Source: Alphaproteobacteria bacterium (GTDB lineage Bacteria > Pseudomonadota > Alphaproteobacteria > Rhizobiales > BM303). From it: 48,602 nucleotides of DNA. The stretch is taken from the NCBI GenBank assembly GCA_024275895.1, contig JAJRYE010000022.1:1-48602 (forward strand). Direction: 5' to 3'. Shown piece after piece: positions 25,859 through 34,029 of the stretch; positions within the stretch are counted from its first letter, which is position 1, and every line of letters begins with the position of its first letter. A program made the translations under genes and the position numbers. A model generated the notes under the pieces. That model ran no database searches. It worked only from the letters and a program-made list of their open reading frames with translations, and was not told the origin of the DNA.

Positions 25859-27352
25859 TTAGAACCTCGGGATATCTGGAAAGGGAAGCTTGCCGCGTTG
25901 CACATGCATTTTGCCCAGTTCGGCGCAGCGGTGAAGGGTCGGGAAAACCTTCCCCGGGTTCAGCCGGTGAGCCGGGTCGAAGGCGCATTTGACGCGTTGT
26001 TGTTGTTTCAGGTCGGTTCCGCTGAACATGGTGGACATCAGATCGCGCTTTTCAACCCCGACCCCGTGCTCGCCGGTCAGGACGCCGCCGACCTCGACAC
26101 AAAGTCTGAGGATATCGGCGCCGAACGCCTCGGCCTTGTCAAGATCGCCGGGCTTGTTGGCATCGTAAAGGATGAGCGGGTGCAGATTGCCGTCTCCGGC
26201 ATGAAACACATTGGCGCAGCGCAACGCGTATTTGCTGGCAAGGTTTTGAATTTGCTTCAGGACATGGCCAATCTGGTTGCGCGGTATAGTGCCGTCCATG
26301 CACAAATAATCGGGCCCGATGGCGCCCACGGCGGGAAAGGCGTTCTTGCGCCCGGCCCAGAACTGGAGTCTTTGTTCCTCGTTTTCGGCAATTTTGATAA
26401 ACCCGGCACCATGGTTGCGGGCAATCCGCGAGACGCCTTCGATCAGACGCTCAACTTCCGAAGCCGCGCCGTCAAGCTCGCAGACGATAAGCGCCTCGGC
26501 ATCGCACGGATAACCGCAGGCCTGAAATTCCTCCGCCGCCCTGACAGCCAGATTATCCATCATCTCAAGCCCGCCGGGAATAATCCCCGCCGAGATGATC
26601 GAAGCGACGCAATCGGCCCCGGCCTCGATCGAGGCAAACCCCAGAAGAAGGGCGCTTATGGTCTGGGGTTTTGGCAAAATGCGCAGGGTAATCTCGGTGA
26701 TAACGCCGAGCAGGCCCTCCGAACCGGTCATCAGCCCCATCACATCGTAAAGTTCAGAATCCAGATGCTTGCCACCAAGACGAAGCACCTGGCCGTCCAT
26801 CAGCACAATTTCAAGGCCAAGAATGTTGTTGGTGGTCAGGCCGTATTTCAGGCAATGCACACCGCCGGCATTCTCGCCCACATTGCCACCTATGGAGCAG
26901 GCGATCTGGGATGAGGGATCGGGCGCATAATAAAACCCTTCATGTTCGACCGCCCGGGTCACGGCCAGATTGGTCACGCCGGGCTGCACCTTCACGCAGC
27001 GATTGGGATAGTCAATTTCCAGTATGCGGCTGAATTTGCTCATGACAAGCAAGATACCGTCCGCCAGAGGCAAAGCGCCGCCCGAAAGAGAAGTGCCGGC
27101 GCCGCGAGGCACCACTTTGACGTTCATCTCATCGGCAAGGGCCATGACCATGGAAACCTGCCCGACGGTTTCGGGCAGGACAACAACCAGCGGCAACTGG
27201 CGGTACATCAGCAAGCCGTCGCATTCATAGACGCGCATTTGCGTCTCTTCGCCAATGACATTGCCATCTGGCAAAATCCGCCGCAAGCGCCGGATCAGGC
27301 GGTTGCGGTTGCGCAGGATTTCGGTTTCGGGTTCCGGCATGGAAATAGACAT
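25859..27352 (-). CDS. glcD: Glycolate oxidase, catalytic FAD subunit
   Basis: 497 aa, typical GlcD length. The FAD-binding PCMH domain contains VVPRGAGTSLSGGALPL (about 95-111) and SIGGNVGENAGGVHCLKYG. The C-terminal FAD-oxidase domain ends with HAGDGNLHPLI and GGVLTGEHGVGVEK, which carry the conserved active-site His residues. Substrate glycolate is inferred from the GlcDEF set and from the glyoxylate-consuming bhc genes on the same strand upstream. AAGGAG lies 7 bases before the ATG at 27352. It begins 36 bases after the TRAP large-permease stop. Confidence 0.94.
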   Translation of the reverse strand: MSISMPEPETEILRNRNRLIRRLRRILPDGNVIGEETQMRVYECDGLLMYRQLPLVVVLPETVGQVSMVMALADEMNVKVVPRGAGTSLSGGALPLADGILLVMSKFSRILEIDYPNRCVKVQPGVTNLAVTRAVEHEGFYYAPDPSSQIACSIGGNVGENAGGVHCLKYGLTTNNILGLEIVLMDGQVLRLGGKHLDSELYDVMGLMTGSEGLLGVITEITLRILPKPQTISALLLGFASIEAGADCVASIISAGIIPGGLEMMDNLAVRAAEEFQACGYPCDAEALIVCELDGAASEVERLIEGVSRIARNHGAGFIKIAENEEQRLQFWAGRKNAFPAVGAIGPDYLCMDGTIPRNQIGHVLKQIQNLASKYALRCANVFHAGDGNLHPLILYDANKPGDLDKAEAFGADILRLCVEVGGVLTGEHGVGVEKRDLMSTMFSGTDLKQQQRVKCAFDPAHRLNPGKVFPTLHRCAELGKMHVQRGKLPFPDIPRF

Positions 27353-27388
27353 GCATTTGCTCCTTACCTGTCCGGCATATCCGGAAAA

Positions 27389-28837
27389 TCAGTTTCCATA
27401 AGCCACCGCCGGCAGCCAGGTGGTGAGTTTGGGGTAGAAGAAAACAATCAGCAAGCCGGTAATCTGCAACAGTACAAACGGGACCACGCCCTTGTAGATA
27501 TGGCTCAGGGAAATCTGCGGCGGACATACGCCTTTCAGGTAAAACAGGGCGAATCCGACCGGCGGCGTCAGGAATGACGTTTGCAGGGTTACGGCAACAA
27601 GGATGGCAAACCAGACAACCGAAGGATTGTCGACAACGCCATAGCTCTCGACCGGAATATTCAGCCCCAAGACGACGGGGAGCATCAGCGGCATGATGAT
27701 CAGGGTAATCTCGATCCAGTCGAGCAGGAAACCAAGAAGAAAAATGATGAGCAGGATAAAACCGATCACCATATAGGGATTGTCAAACGAACCCAGCACC
27801 AGATTTTCGATGATTTCATCGCCGCCGAAACGCCGCAGAACAAAGGCGAAAAAGGTCGCCGCCATGAAAATGCCGACAATATAACCGGAGGTATTGAGGG
27901 TCTGGCGCATGACATCCTTGAATACTTTCATATTCAGATTGCGCGAAAACAGCGCCAGCAATGTCGCGCCCATGGCGCCAATTCCCGAGGCTTCGGTCGG
28001 GGTTGCCAGACCGAAAAATATTGAACCCAGCACCAGAAGGATAAGACCGATGGGCGGCACAACCGATAGGATAACAGCACCCAGTATCTTCAAGGTAATC
28101 GGCTCATGGTCTGCAGGAACCGGCATTGATTTTGGCGAGATCAGCCCGTGGGCGACAATGAAAACAATATAAAGCGCGCCGAGCAGGAGCCCGGGGAAAA
28201 GCGCCCCCATAAACAAATCACCCAGAGAGATCGCCAGCTGGTCCGACATGATCACCAGCATGATGGAAGGCGGGATCAGGATGCCCAGCGTGCCCGATGC
28301 GGCGATGGTTCCGGTGGCTATGGGCTTGGCGTAATTCTGCTTCATCATGGCGGGGATCCCCATGACGCCGAGCAACACAACCGAAGCGCCGATAACGCCG
28401 GTGGAGGCGGCAAGAATGATGCCGATCAGCATTACGGTCAGCGCCAGCCCGCCTCTGAGGGCGCCGAAGAGCACCTGCATGGATCGCATCATGCGCTGCG
28501 CCACACCGGATTGATCCAGCATCAGCCCCATGAAAATAAACATTGGCAGGGCGACAAGAACCGGATTCTTGATGATGCCGCCGAAGAAACGGCCGCCACT
28601 GGCCGAAAGCTTGGTATAGGTGATGCCGGTGCGCTGGAATTCAATAAATGCGGTAATCAGTTTGCGGTTGGGATCGAGGACAAGCTCGCCAATCAGAACG
28701 AAAAGCAGGCTGACGCCGACAAGCGCATAAACCACGGGAATGCCGCGAAACAACATAAATATAAATGTGATGAACATCAGCAGAACCATCCACTGGTTCA
28801 GGTCCATGACGGCTCCGAATAAAGACAGGATTTCCAT
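27389..28837 (-). CDS. TRAP transporter, large permease (DctM-like)
   Basis: A 482-aa inner-membrane protein of the TRAP DctM family with about 12 hydrophobic segments. Family landmarks include the early FRGIPVVYALVG, ASTGVIGASVVLLGVMGIPAMMK in two parts, ASGTLGILIPPSIMLVI, and the C-terminal TPPVGFALFYLKG. The longer frame to 29416 is out-of-frame small-permease sequence and is not used. ATG 28837 follows the small-permease stop by 5 bases; ATG 28807 (MDLNQW), with GGAG upstream, is an alternative. It transports with the DctP and DctQ proteins, driven by an ion gradient. Confidence 0.92.
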   Translation of the reverse strand: MEILSLFGAVMDLNQWMVLLMFITFIFMLFRGIPVVYALVGVSLLFVLIGELVLDPNRKLITAFIEFQRTGITYTKLSASGGRFFGGIIKNPVLVALPMFIFMGLMLDQSGVAQRMMRSMQVLFGALRGGLALTVMLIGIILAASTGVIGASVVLLGVMGIPAMMKQNYAKPIATGTIAASGTLGILIPPSIMLVIMSDQLAISLGDLFMGALFPGLLLGALYIVFIVAHGLISPKSMPVPADHEPITLKILGAVILSVVPPIGLILLVLGSIFFGLATPTEASGIGAMGATLLALFSRNLNMKVFKDVMRQTLNTSGYIVGIFMAATFFAFVLRRFGGDEIIENLVLGSFDNPYMVIGFILLIIFLLGFLLDWIEITLIIMPLMLPVVLGLNIPVESYGVVDNPSVVWFAILVAVTLQTSFLTPPVGFALFYLKGVCPPQISLSHIYKGVVPFVLLQITGLLIVFFYPKLTTWLPAVAYGN

Positions 28838-28842
28838 AAATT

Positions 28843-29640
28843 TCAGGCTTTCGGGGAATTGCGGCGGTTCAGCCAGAAACTGATCGCGGCGAGAACAAGA
28901 AGTATGGCCAGACCGTACCAGGTGGTGTCCTGCAACAAGGGCTCCCGGCTGATGCGCCGGGGATGCAGATCGGGATTTGAAAAGCGGATGCTCCACCAGA
29001 GCGCGTAATAAACAGCACGCTCGGCCGCAAACCATACCGTGGGCAGCGCCGCAACAAGCAGTGTCCACAAGGCCGGTGCGGTTAATTTCGCCAGATTGCG
29101 GTAAAGAGCGGCAAAGGCGGCGATAATTGCCGCCATAAACAATACCGGCAAAGCCATTTTTAACATAAAGAGGCCATGCAATCCGTTGGGGCTGTCGGAT
29201 CCCTCGCGGGCCAGCCAGGACGCATAAGCATAATGAAGCAGGATATCGGTCATAATGCCTAAAAACGGCAGTAGCAGCCAGCCCAGTCCGAACACTTCGA
29301 TCCGGGCCTTTTTTCTCTCCGGGTAACGGGCATGAAAGATATCGACCCGCACATGGCTGTCGGTGGTGATGGCATAGCCAAACCCGGTCAGCAGGGCGAG
29401 GCCGTATAGCCACCATTGCGCGTCATCGAGCCAGGCCTGGTTGATGCCGGCCTTGCGCAGGAAGACCTGGGCAACAATGGCGATCATCAGAACCGGAAAA
29501 AGCCAAGCGGCGATATTGCCCAGATTGACCATCAGGCGATCGCCCCACAGATGTTCCTCGCGTCCCCGCTCGCCCGGATCTGAAATGGCCGTTACATGAT
29601 CAATAGTGTCATAACTTACATGACCGGTTGGCTCTGACAT
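28843..29640 (-). CDS. TRAP transporter, small permease (DctQ-like)
   Basis: 265 aa, longer than usual for DctQ. The DctQ core is clear: two helices around WLFPVLMIAIVAQVFLRKAG (split), the WLDDAQWWLYGLALLTGFGYA segment and the conserved DSHVRVDIF. Two extra hydrophobic segments lie in the C-terminal third, as in the long small permeases of alpha-keto-acid-type TRAP systems. It lies between the dctP-like and dctM-like genes, after a strong intergenic hairpin. Confidence 0.9.
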   Translation of the reverse strand: MSEPTGHVSYDTIDHVTAISDPGERGREEHLWGDRLMVNLGNIAAWLFPVLMIAIVAQVFLRKAGINQAWLDDAQWWLYGLALLTGFGYAITTDSHVRVDIFHARYPERKKARIEVFGLGWLLLPFLGIMTDILLHYAYASWLAREGSDSPNGLHGLFMLKMALPVLFMAAIIAAFAALYRNLAKLTAPALWTLLVAALPTVWFAAERAVYYALWWSIRFSNPDLHPRRISREPLLQDTTWYGLAILLVLAAISFWLNRRNSPKA

Positions 29641-29662
29641 CGCAACTCCTCCCCAATACGTA

Positions 29663-29694
29663 TAATGTGGCGGCTGTGAAACGCCGCCACATTA
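29663..29694 (-). terminator. Strong hairpin between TRAP binding-protein and small-permease genes
   Basis: TAATGTGGCGGC and GCCGCCACATTA form a perfect 12-bp stem with an 8-base loop, 28 bases after the binding-protein stop. No U-tract follows on the minus strand, so it more likely protects the upstream mRNA end or slows transcription than fully terminates it. Confidence 0.6.
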
Positions 29695-29722
29695 CAGCTT
29701 TGCCTGCTTGGGCGTACGGGTT

Positions 29723-30760
29723 TTACCGTTTCAGGTAAATATTCTTGGACCAGACCGCATAGCCTTTGCGGTAATCCTGAAGGTCGGTCCAGACTTCCTG
29801 GAAGAAGGGGTCATCCTTGGCCAGCTCTGCGACAACCTCGTCCCAGGCGCCTTTGAATGCAGCCAGCATTTCCGGGCTCCACTGCTTGATCTTGACGCCG
29901 TTTTTCTTGGCGTTGTCAACCATGGCGGCATAGTTGGTAGCTTCACCCTCGGCCAGATTTGTCGTCATATTGGCAAGACAGGCCACCTCGATCTGCTTTT
30001 TGGCGCGATCCGACAAGCCTTCATAAACGTCCTTGTTAATCAGCAGTTCGAACAAGGTGGAGGGCTGGTGCCAGCCGGGGAAGTAGTTGTATTTGGCGAT
30101 TTTGTGGAACCCCAGACGCGCGTCAATCCGCGGCATGGAAAATTCGGTGGCATCAATCGCGCCGCGCTCAAGCGCCGGAAAAATATCCGAGGCGCCCAGA
30201 AGCGATGTGGATACGCCCAGTTTCTGCATCGCCTTGGCGCCAAGGCCAAAGAACCGCATGTTCAGGCCCTTCAGGTCGGCAACCGAGTTGATCTCCTTTT
30301 TAAACCAGCCCGAGGTCTCCGGCGCAATAATGCCGCAGGGGAACATCTTCACGTTATAGCCGTTCCTGTCATACATTTCCTGCCATAATCTGGCGCCGTC
30401 GTCATAAAGAATCCAGCCAAGAAATTCGCCTGCTTCGGGGCCGAAAGGAACGGCGGCAAACAAGGAGGCGGCGTTGATCTTGCCCTGCCAGTAACCGGAT
30501 GTAGCGAAGGAGGAATCCACCGAGCCATTGGAAACAGCGTCCAGGGCCTCCAGGGTCGGCACCAGTTTTTTCGGATCAAAATGCTTGAATTTGACCTCCG
30601 AGGAAATGCCGTTGATTTTGGCCACGAAATCCGTTGCGGCCGTCCCCAGAATTGGCAGGTTCTTGCCGAATGCGGATGTCATTTCCAGCGTTGTCCCGGC
30701 GCTGGCAGCACTGCTTATCATGCTGATGCCGGCTATGGCTGCGAGTAATCTTGTTTTCAT
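29723..30760 (-). CDS. TRAP transporter, periplasmic solute-binding protein (DctP-like)
   Basis: 345 aa. Signal peptide ending SSAASA-G (about residue 22), then a DctP-family fold. The region VADLKGLNMRFFGLGAKAM holds the conserved arginine that pairs with carboxylate ligands in this family. The segments FGPEAGEFLGWILYDDGARLW (in two parts) and FPCGIIAPETSGWF resemble the TakP group, which binds 2-oxo or 2-hydroxy acids. Glycolate or another small 2-hydroxy acid is the likely cargo here, inferred from glcDEF and bhc. ATG 30760 has GGGAGG immediately upstream; the frame to 30814 is unsupported. Confidence 0.92.
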   Translation of the reverse strand: MKTRLLAAIAGISMISSAASAGTTLEMTSAFGKNLPILGTAATDFVAKINGISSEVKFKHFDPKKLVPTLEALDAVSNGSVDSSFATSGYWQGKINAASLFAAVPFGPEAGEFLGWILYDDGARLWQEMYDRNGYNVKMFPCGIIAPETSGWFKKEINSVADLKGLNMRFFGLGAKAMQKLGVSTSLLGASDIFPALERGAIDATEFSMPRIDARLGFHKIAKYNYFPGWHQPSTLFELLINKDVYEGLSDRAKKQIEVACLANMTTNLAEGEATNYAAMVDNAKKNGVKIKQWSPEMLAAFKGAWDEVVAELAKDDPFFQEVWTDLQDYRKGYAVWSKNIYLKR

Positions 30761-30826
30761 GTTTCCCTCCCTGGGATGTTGTTCGGCTAAAAAGCCGGTA
30801 AAATGGCAAATCAATTGCCTGACTTT

Positions 30827-30843
30827 GATAAAACCGTTTTACC
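30827..30843 (-). promoter_or_regulatory. AT-rich palindrome upstream of TRAP operon
   Basis: GATAAAACCGTTTTACC is a near-perfect dyad (GGTAAAAC/GTTTTATC) about 67 bases upstream of the dctP-like start in the 111-base gap after bhcD. It is a plausible operator, perhaps for BhcR or another regulator; inferred only. Confidence 0.35.
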
Positions 30844-30871
30844 AAATCTGTTTTTTCTCATTCGGGCGCCG

Positions 30872-31837
30872 TCAAAACCCGACCTCGAGCGCAACGCCTT
30901 TTGCGATGGCGAGTTCAACAGCAGCCGCGGCGACCGCCAAATCCTGAAGCGCCACGCCCGTACCGTCGAACAGCGTGATCTCGTCGTCTGCGCTTCGGCC
31001 TTTTATCCGACCGTTGATAACTGCGCCAAGTTCCCTGATATCGGCTTTTGGCAATGACCCGTCGGCAATGGCATGCTGGCATTCGCCGATGCTGACCGCC
31101 TGGGCAATCTCGTCGGTAAAAACGCTTGCCCTGGCAAGAAGGGTGGCCTCAACCTCCTGCTTGCCTCGGGTGTCGGTGCCCATGCAGGCAATATGGGTAC
31201 CGCCCCTGACCTGGGCATCGCGCAGGATCGGGGCGAAGCTGGATGTAATGGTGATAATGACATCGGATTGCACACCCAGCCGGTCAAGGTCAACCGCCTC
31301 GAACGGCAAGCCCAGCTCTTTGGCGGTGGTTTCCAGCCGTGCAAGGTTTTCAGGCCGGTGATTCCAGCCGATGATTTTTTCAAACTTGCGCTGTTCAACA
31401 GCGGCGCGCATCTGAAACGCCGACTGGTGCCCCGCGCCGATCATGCCAAGAACCCTGGCGTTTTCAGGCGCAAGATATTTGATCGAAACCGCCGCCGCCG
31501 CCGCCGTGCGCAGGGCGGTGAGAAGATTGCCTCCCACAAGCGCCTTGAGCCTGCCGGTATCGGCGTCAAACAGGATGATGGTGGACTGGTGGTTGGTGAG
31601 CCCTCTGGCTTCATTTCCCGGCCAGTACCCGCCCGATTTCAGCCCCAGGGCCAGACCGGCGCGGTCAAAACCGGATTTGAATCCGTAAAGCGCGTCCGCA
31701 TAACCGATGTCCTCGCGGATAACCGGGAAGTTACGGGCCTTGCCAAGGGCCATAGCGGCGAATACCTTTTCCACCGCGTCAAAAGAGGCCTTGCGATCAA
31801 TCAGATCGGCGATTTCCTTTTCCGGGACAATGATCAT
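30872..31837 (-). CDS. bhcD: Iminosuccinate reductase (ornithine cyclodeaminase/mu-crystallin family)
   Basis: 321 aa with the family's Rossmann motif VLGMIGAGHQSAFQMRA (about residues 128-144) and the conserved LVGGNLLTALRTAAAAA segment. By sequence alone it could be an ornithine cyclodeaminase or alanine dehydrogenase relative. Its place directly after the aminotransferase, dehydratase and aldolase genes identifies it as BhcD, which reduces iminosuccinate to L-aspartate with NADH and closes the beta-hydroxyaspartate cycle. It starts 38 bases after the end of the bhcC frame. Confidence 0.88.
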   Translation of the reverse strand: MIIVPEKEIADLIDRKASFDAVEKVFAAMALGKARNFPVIREDIGYADALYGFKSGFDRAGLALGLKSGGYWPGNEARGLTNHQSTIILFDADTGRLKALVGGNLLTALRTAAAAAVSIKYLAPENARVLGMIGAGHQSAFQMRAAVEQRKFEKIIGWNHRPENLARLETTAKELGLPFEAVDLDRLGVQSDVIITITSSFAPILRDAQVRGGTHIACMGTDTRGKQEVEATLLARASVFTDEIAQAVSIGECQHAIADGSLPKADIRELGAVINGRIKGRSADDEITLFDGTGVALQDLAVAAAAVELAIAKGVALEVGF

Positions 31838-31875
31838 GGCAGCTTCATCCTGTTTCGAACAATCGGAGGCGCGAA

Positions 31876-33042
31876 TTAATAGGCCTTGCCGCGCGCCGAG
31901 ACCGGCCAGAGGGTTTCAACCTTGCCGCCGCGAACGCCGACATACCAGTCATGGACATTGCAGGTCGGGTCACAATGCCCCGGCACCAGCCTGAGCTTGT
32001 CATTCACCTTCAATACGCCCTCCGGGTCGGCGACAACGCCGTGCTCGTCGGAGCATTTGAGATATTCAACCTTGTCATCGCGGCCAAATACGGTGGGCAA
32101 TCCTGAATCAACCGATTGCGCTTTGAGCCCGGCATCAACAACTGCGATATCGGGTTTTGAATGGCTCATGACGGAGGTCAGGATGAAGAGCGAATTTTCC
32201 CACTCGCCCTGATCAATGCGTTTGCCCTGCCGGTCCAGAATACGACCGTAATCGGCATCCATGAAGGCGTATGAGCCGCATTGAAGCTCGTTGTAAACGC
32301 CCGAATTGCCCTCAAAATAATAAGACCCGGTGCCGCCGCCGCCAATGATATCGCACTACAGCCCCTGTGATTTCAAAGCGGTGACGGCGCGTTCGACCAT
32401 CTCGACCGCAATATCGATTTTTTCCTTGCGGTCATTGTAAAGATCAAGATGCTGCATCGCGCCCTGATAGGCCTGGATACCGGCGAATTTAAGCCCCTGC
32501 GCCGCATCAATCAGCTTGGCGATATTCACTACATCCTGCGAGGTCGTCACGCCGCAGCGCCCGGCGCCGCAGTCGATTTCCACCAGACATTCAAGCTCAG
32601 TGCCGTGCTTTTGCGCTGCCGCAGAGAGTTCGGCGACATTTTCCGGATCGTCGACACAAACCAGAATACGCGCGCCCAGTTTCGGCATCCGTGCCAGACG
32701 GTCGATCTTGGCCGGATCGCGAACCTGATTGGACACCATCACATCCTTGATGCCGCCGCGGACAAAAACCTCCGCCTCCGACACTTTCTGGCAGCACACG
32801 CCAACTGAATCACCCAGGGTTTCCTGTAATTTGGCGACATCCACCGATTTGTGCATCTTGCCGTGGGCACGGTGGCGCACGCCCATGGCCTTGGCACGCT
32901 CGCCCATTTTCCTGACATTGCGCTCCAGCGCGTCCAGATCAATGATCAGGCAGGGGGTCTGGATATCGGCCTCGTCCATTCCGGGGACAGCGGGCACATC
33001 ATAGCCGACCTCAAGTTCATCAAAGTTGATTGGTGCATTCAT
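31876..33042 (-). pseudogene. bhcC: beta-Hydroxyaspartate aldolase gene with in-frame amber codon
   Basis: The fold-type III PLP aldolase of the beta-hydroxyaspartate cycle joins glycine and glyoxylate to (2R,3S)-beta-hydroxyaspartate. The frame is 389 codons long, the family length, but codon 229 is TAG (32358-32356), between SQGL and CDIIGGGGTGSYYFE. Both sides are in the same frame and family-like. The N-terminal part (33042-32359) has the PLP-lysine motif RAHGKMHK (Lys62); the C-terminal part (32355-31876) has the metal-site region PGHCDPTCNVHDWY. CAG (Gln) to TAG is the simplest origin. The 228-aa product would lack the metal site. Alternatives are a sequencing error or readthrough; TAG ends other genes here normally. 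GGAGAAG precedes the ATG. Confidence 0.85.
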
Positions 33043-33057
33043 TTTACTTCTCCAGCT

Positions 33058-34029
33058 TCAGCTATTGAGCCACGGCAGCAGGTCGAGATCGACATTGCCG
33101 CCGGTAATGATGATGCCGACGCGTTTGCCGGCGAAGACATCCTTGTTTTTCAAGATAGTCGCCAAAGGCACCGCGGAACTGGGCTCCATGACGATTTTCA
33201 TGCGCTTCCAGATCAGTTTCATCGCATCGATGATCTCGCTTTCGGTTGCGGTGTGAATATCGCTGACATAGTTGGAAACAAAGTGCCAGGTCAGGTCTTT
33301 CAGGGGCACCTTCAGACCATCGGCCACGGTTTCGGGCGCATCATCGGCGATAATATGCCCGGCTTTCAAGCTGCGCGCGGCGTCATCGGCGTTTGCCGGT
33401 TCGGCGGCGTAAATCTTTATTCCTGGGGCAAGGTTTGACAGTGTCAGGCAAGTTCCCGAGATCATGCCGCCGCCGCCGATCGGCGCCACCACCGCGTCAA
33501 GCTCCCCGATCTGGTCGATCAGCTCATGCGAGCATGTCGCCTGCCCGGCGATGACGCGCGGGTCATTATAGGGGTGGACAAATTCGGCCCCCGTCTCGGC
33601 GACAACTTCGGCAAATACCGCCTCGCGGCTGCTGGTAGAGGGCTCGCATTCCACAATCCGCCCGCCATAGCCCTTCACCGCCTCCTTTTTGGCCCGGGGC
33701 GCGGTGCGCGGCATGACAACCGTGCAGGGGATGCCGCGCCTTCCGGCGGCATAGGAAAGGCTCAGGGCGTGATTGCCCGAAGAATGGGTTGCCACGCCTT
33801 TTTCCAGCTTGTCATCCGCCAGACCGAAGACGGCATTTGAGGCGCCCCTCGCCTTGAAAACGCCCGCCTTTTGAAAGTTCTCGCATTTGAAAAACAGCTC
33901 CGCGCCGCTCAGCTCGTTGAAATAGCTGGAGGTGAGGACCGGGGTTTTGTGGATATAGGGCTTGATGCGCTCATGAGCGGCAAACATATCGCTGATCACC
34001 GGGATGGAGAGGGGTTGGGATTTCGTCAT
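33058..34029 (-). CDS. bhcB: beta-Hydroxyaspartate dehydratase (threonine dehydratase-like)
   Basis: 323 aa of the fold-type II PLP family. The PLP lysine is Lys59 in AGVFKARGA, the SSGNHA motif is at about 95-100, and the phosphate-binding glycine loop is GGGGMISG. It converts beta-hydroxyaspartate to iminosuccinate and water. A serine/threonine dehydratase is possible from sequence alone; the bhcABCD order decides. Its ATG overlaps the bhcA stop by one base (TGATG), with GAGAGG upstream; the frame on to 34134 lies inside bhcA and is discarded. Confidence 0.9.
   Translation of the reverse strand: MTKSQPLSIPVISDMFAAHERIKPYIHKTPVLTSSYFNELSGAELFFKCENFQKAGVFKARGASNAVFGLADDKLEKGVATHSSGNHALSLSYAAGRRGIPCTVVMPRTAPRAKKEAVKGYGGRIVECEPSTSSREAVFAEVVAETGAEFVHPYNDPRVIAGQATCSHELIDQIGELDAVVAPIGGGGMISGTCLTLSNLAPGIKIYAAEPANADDAARSLKAGHIIADDAPETVADGLKVPLKDLTWHFVSNYVSDIHTATESEIIDAMKLIWKRMKIVMEPSSAVPLATILKNKDVFAGKRVGIIITGGNVDLDLLPWLNS

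Noticed and set aside
28838-29416. N-terminal extension of the DctM-like permease
   Set aside because: It is the small-permease gene read in another frame; the permease starts at 28837.
31876-32262. Separate 128-aa gene starting at ATG 32262
   Set aside because: It is the C-terminal third of bhcC in the same frame, and family-like sequence extends upstream to the amber codon.
32356-32358. TAG in bhcC as pyrrolysine
   Set aside because: No Pyl machinery is visible, TAG ends other genes here (for example 20577-20579 and 48465-48467), and the enzyme family does not use Pyl; kept only as a remote alternative.
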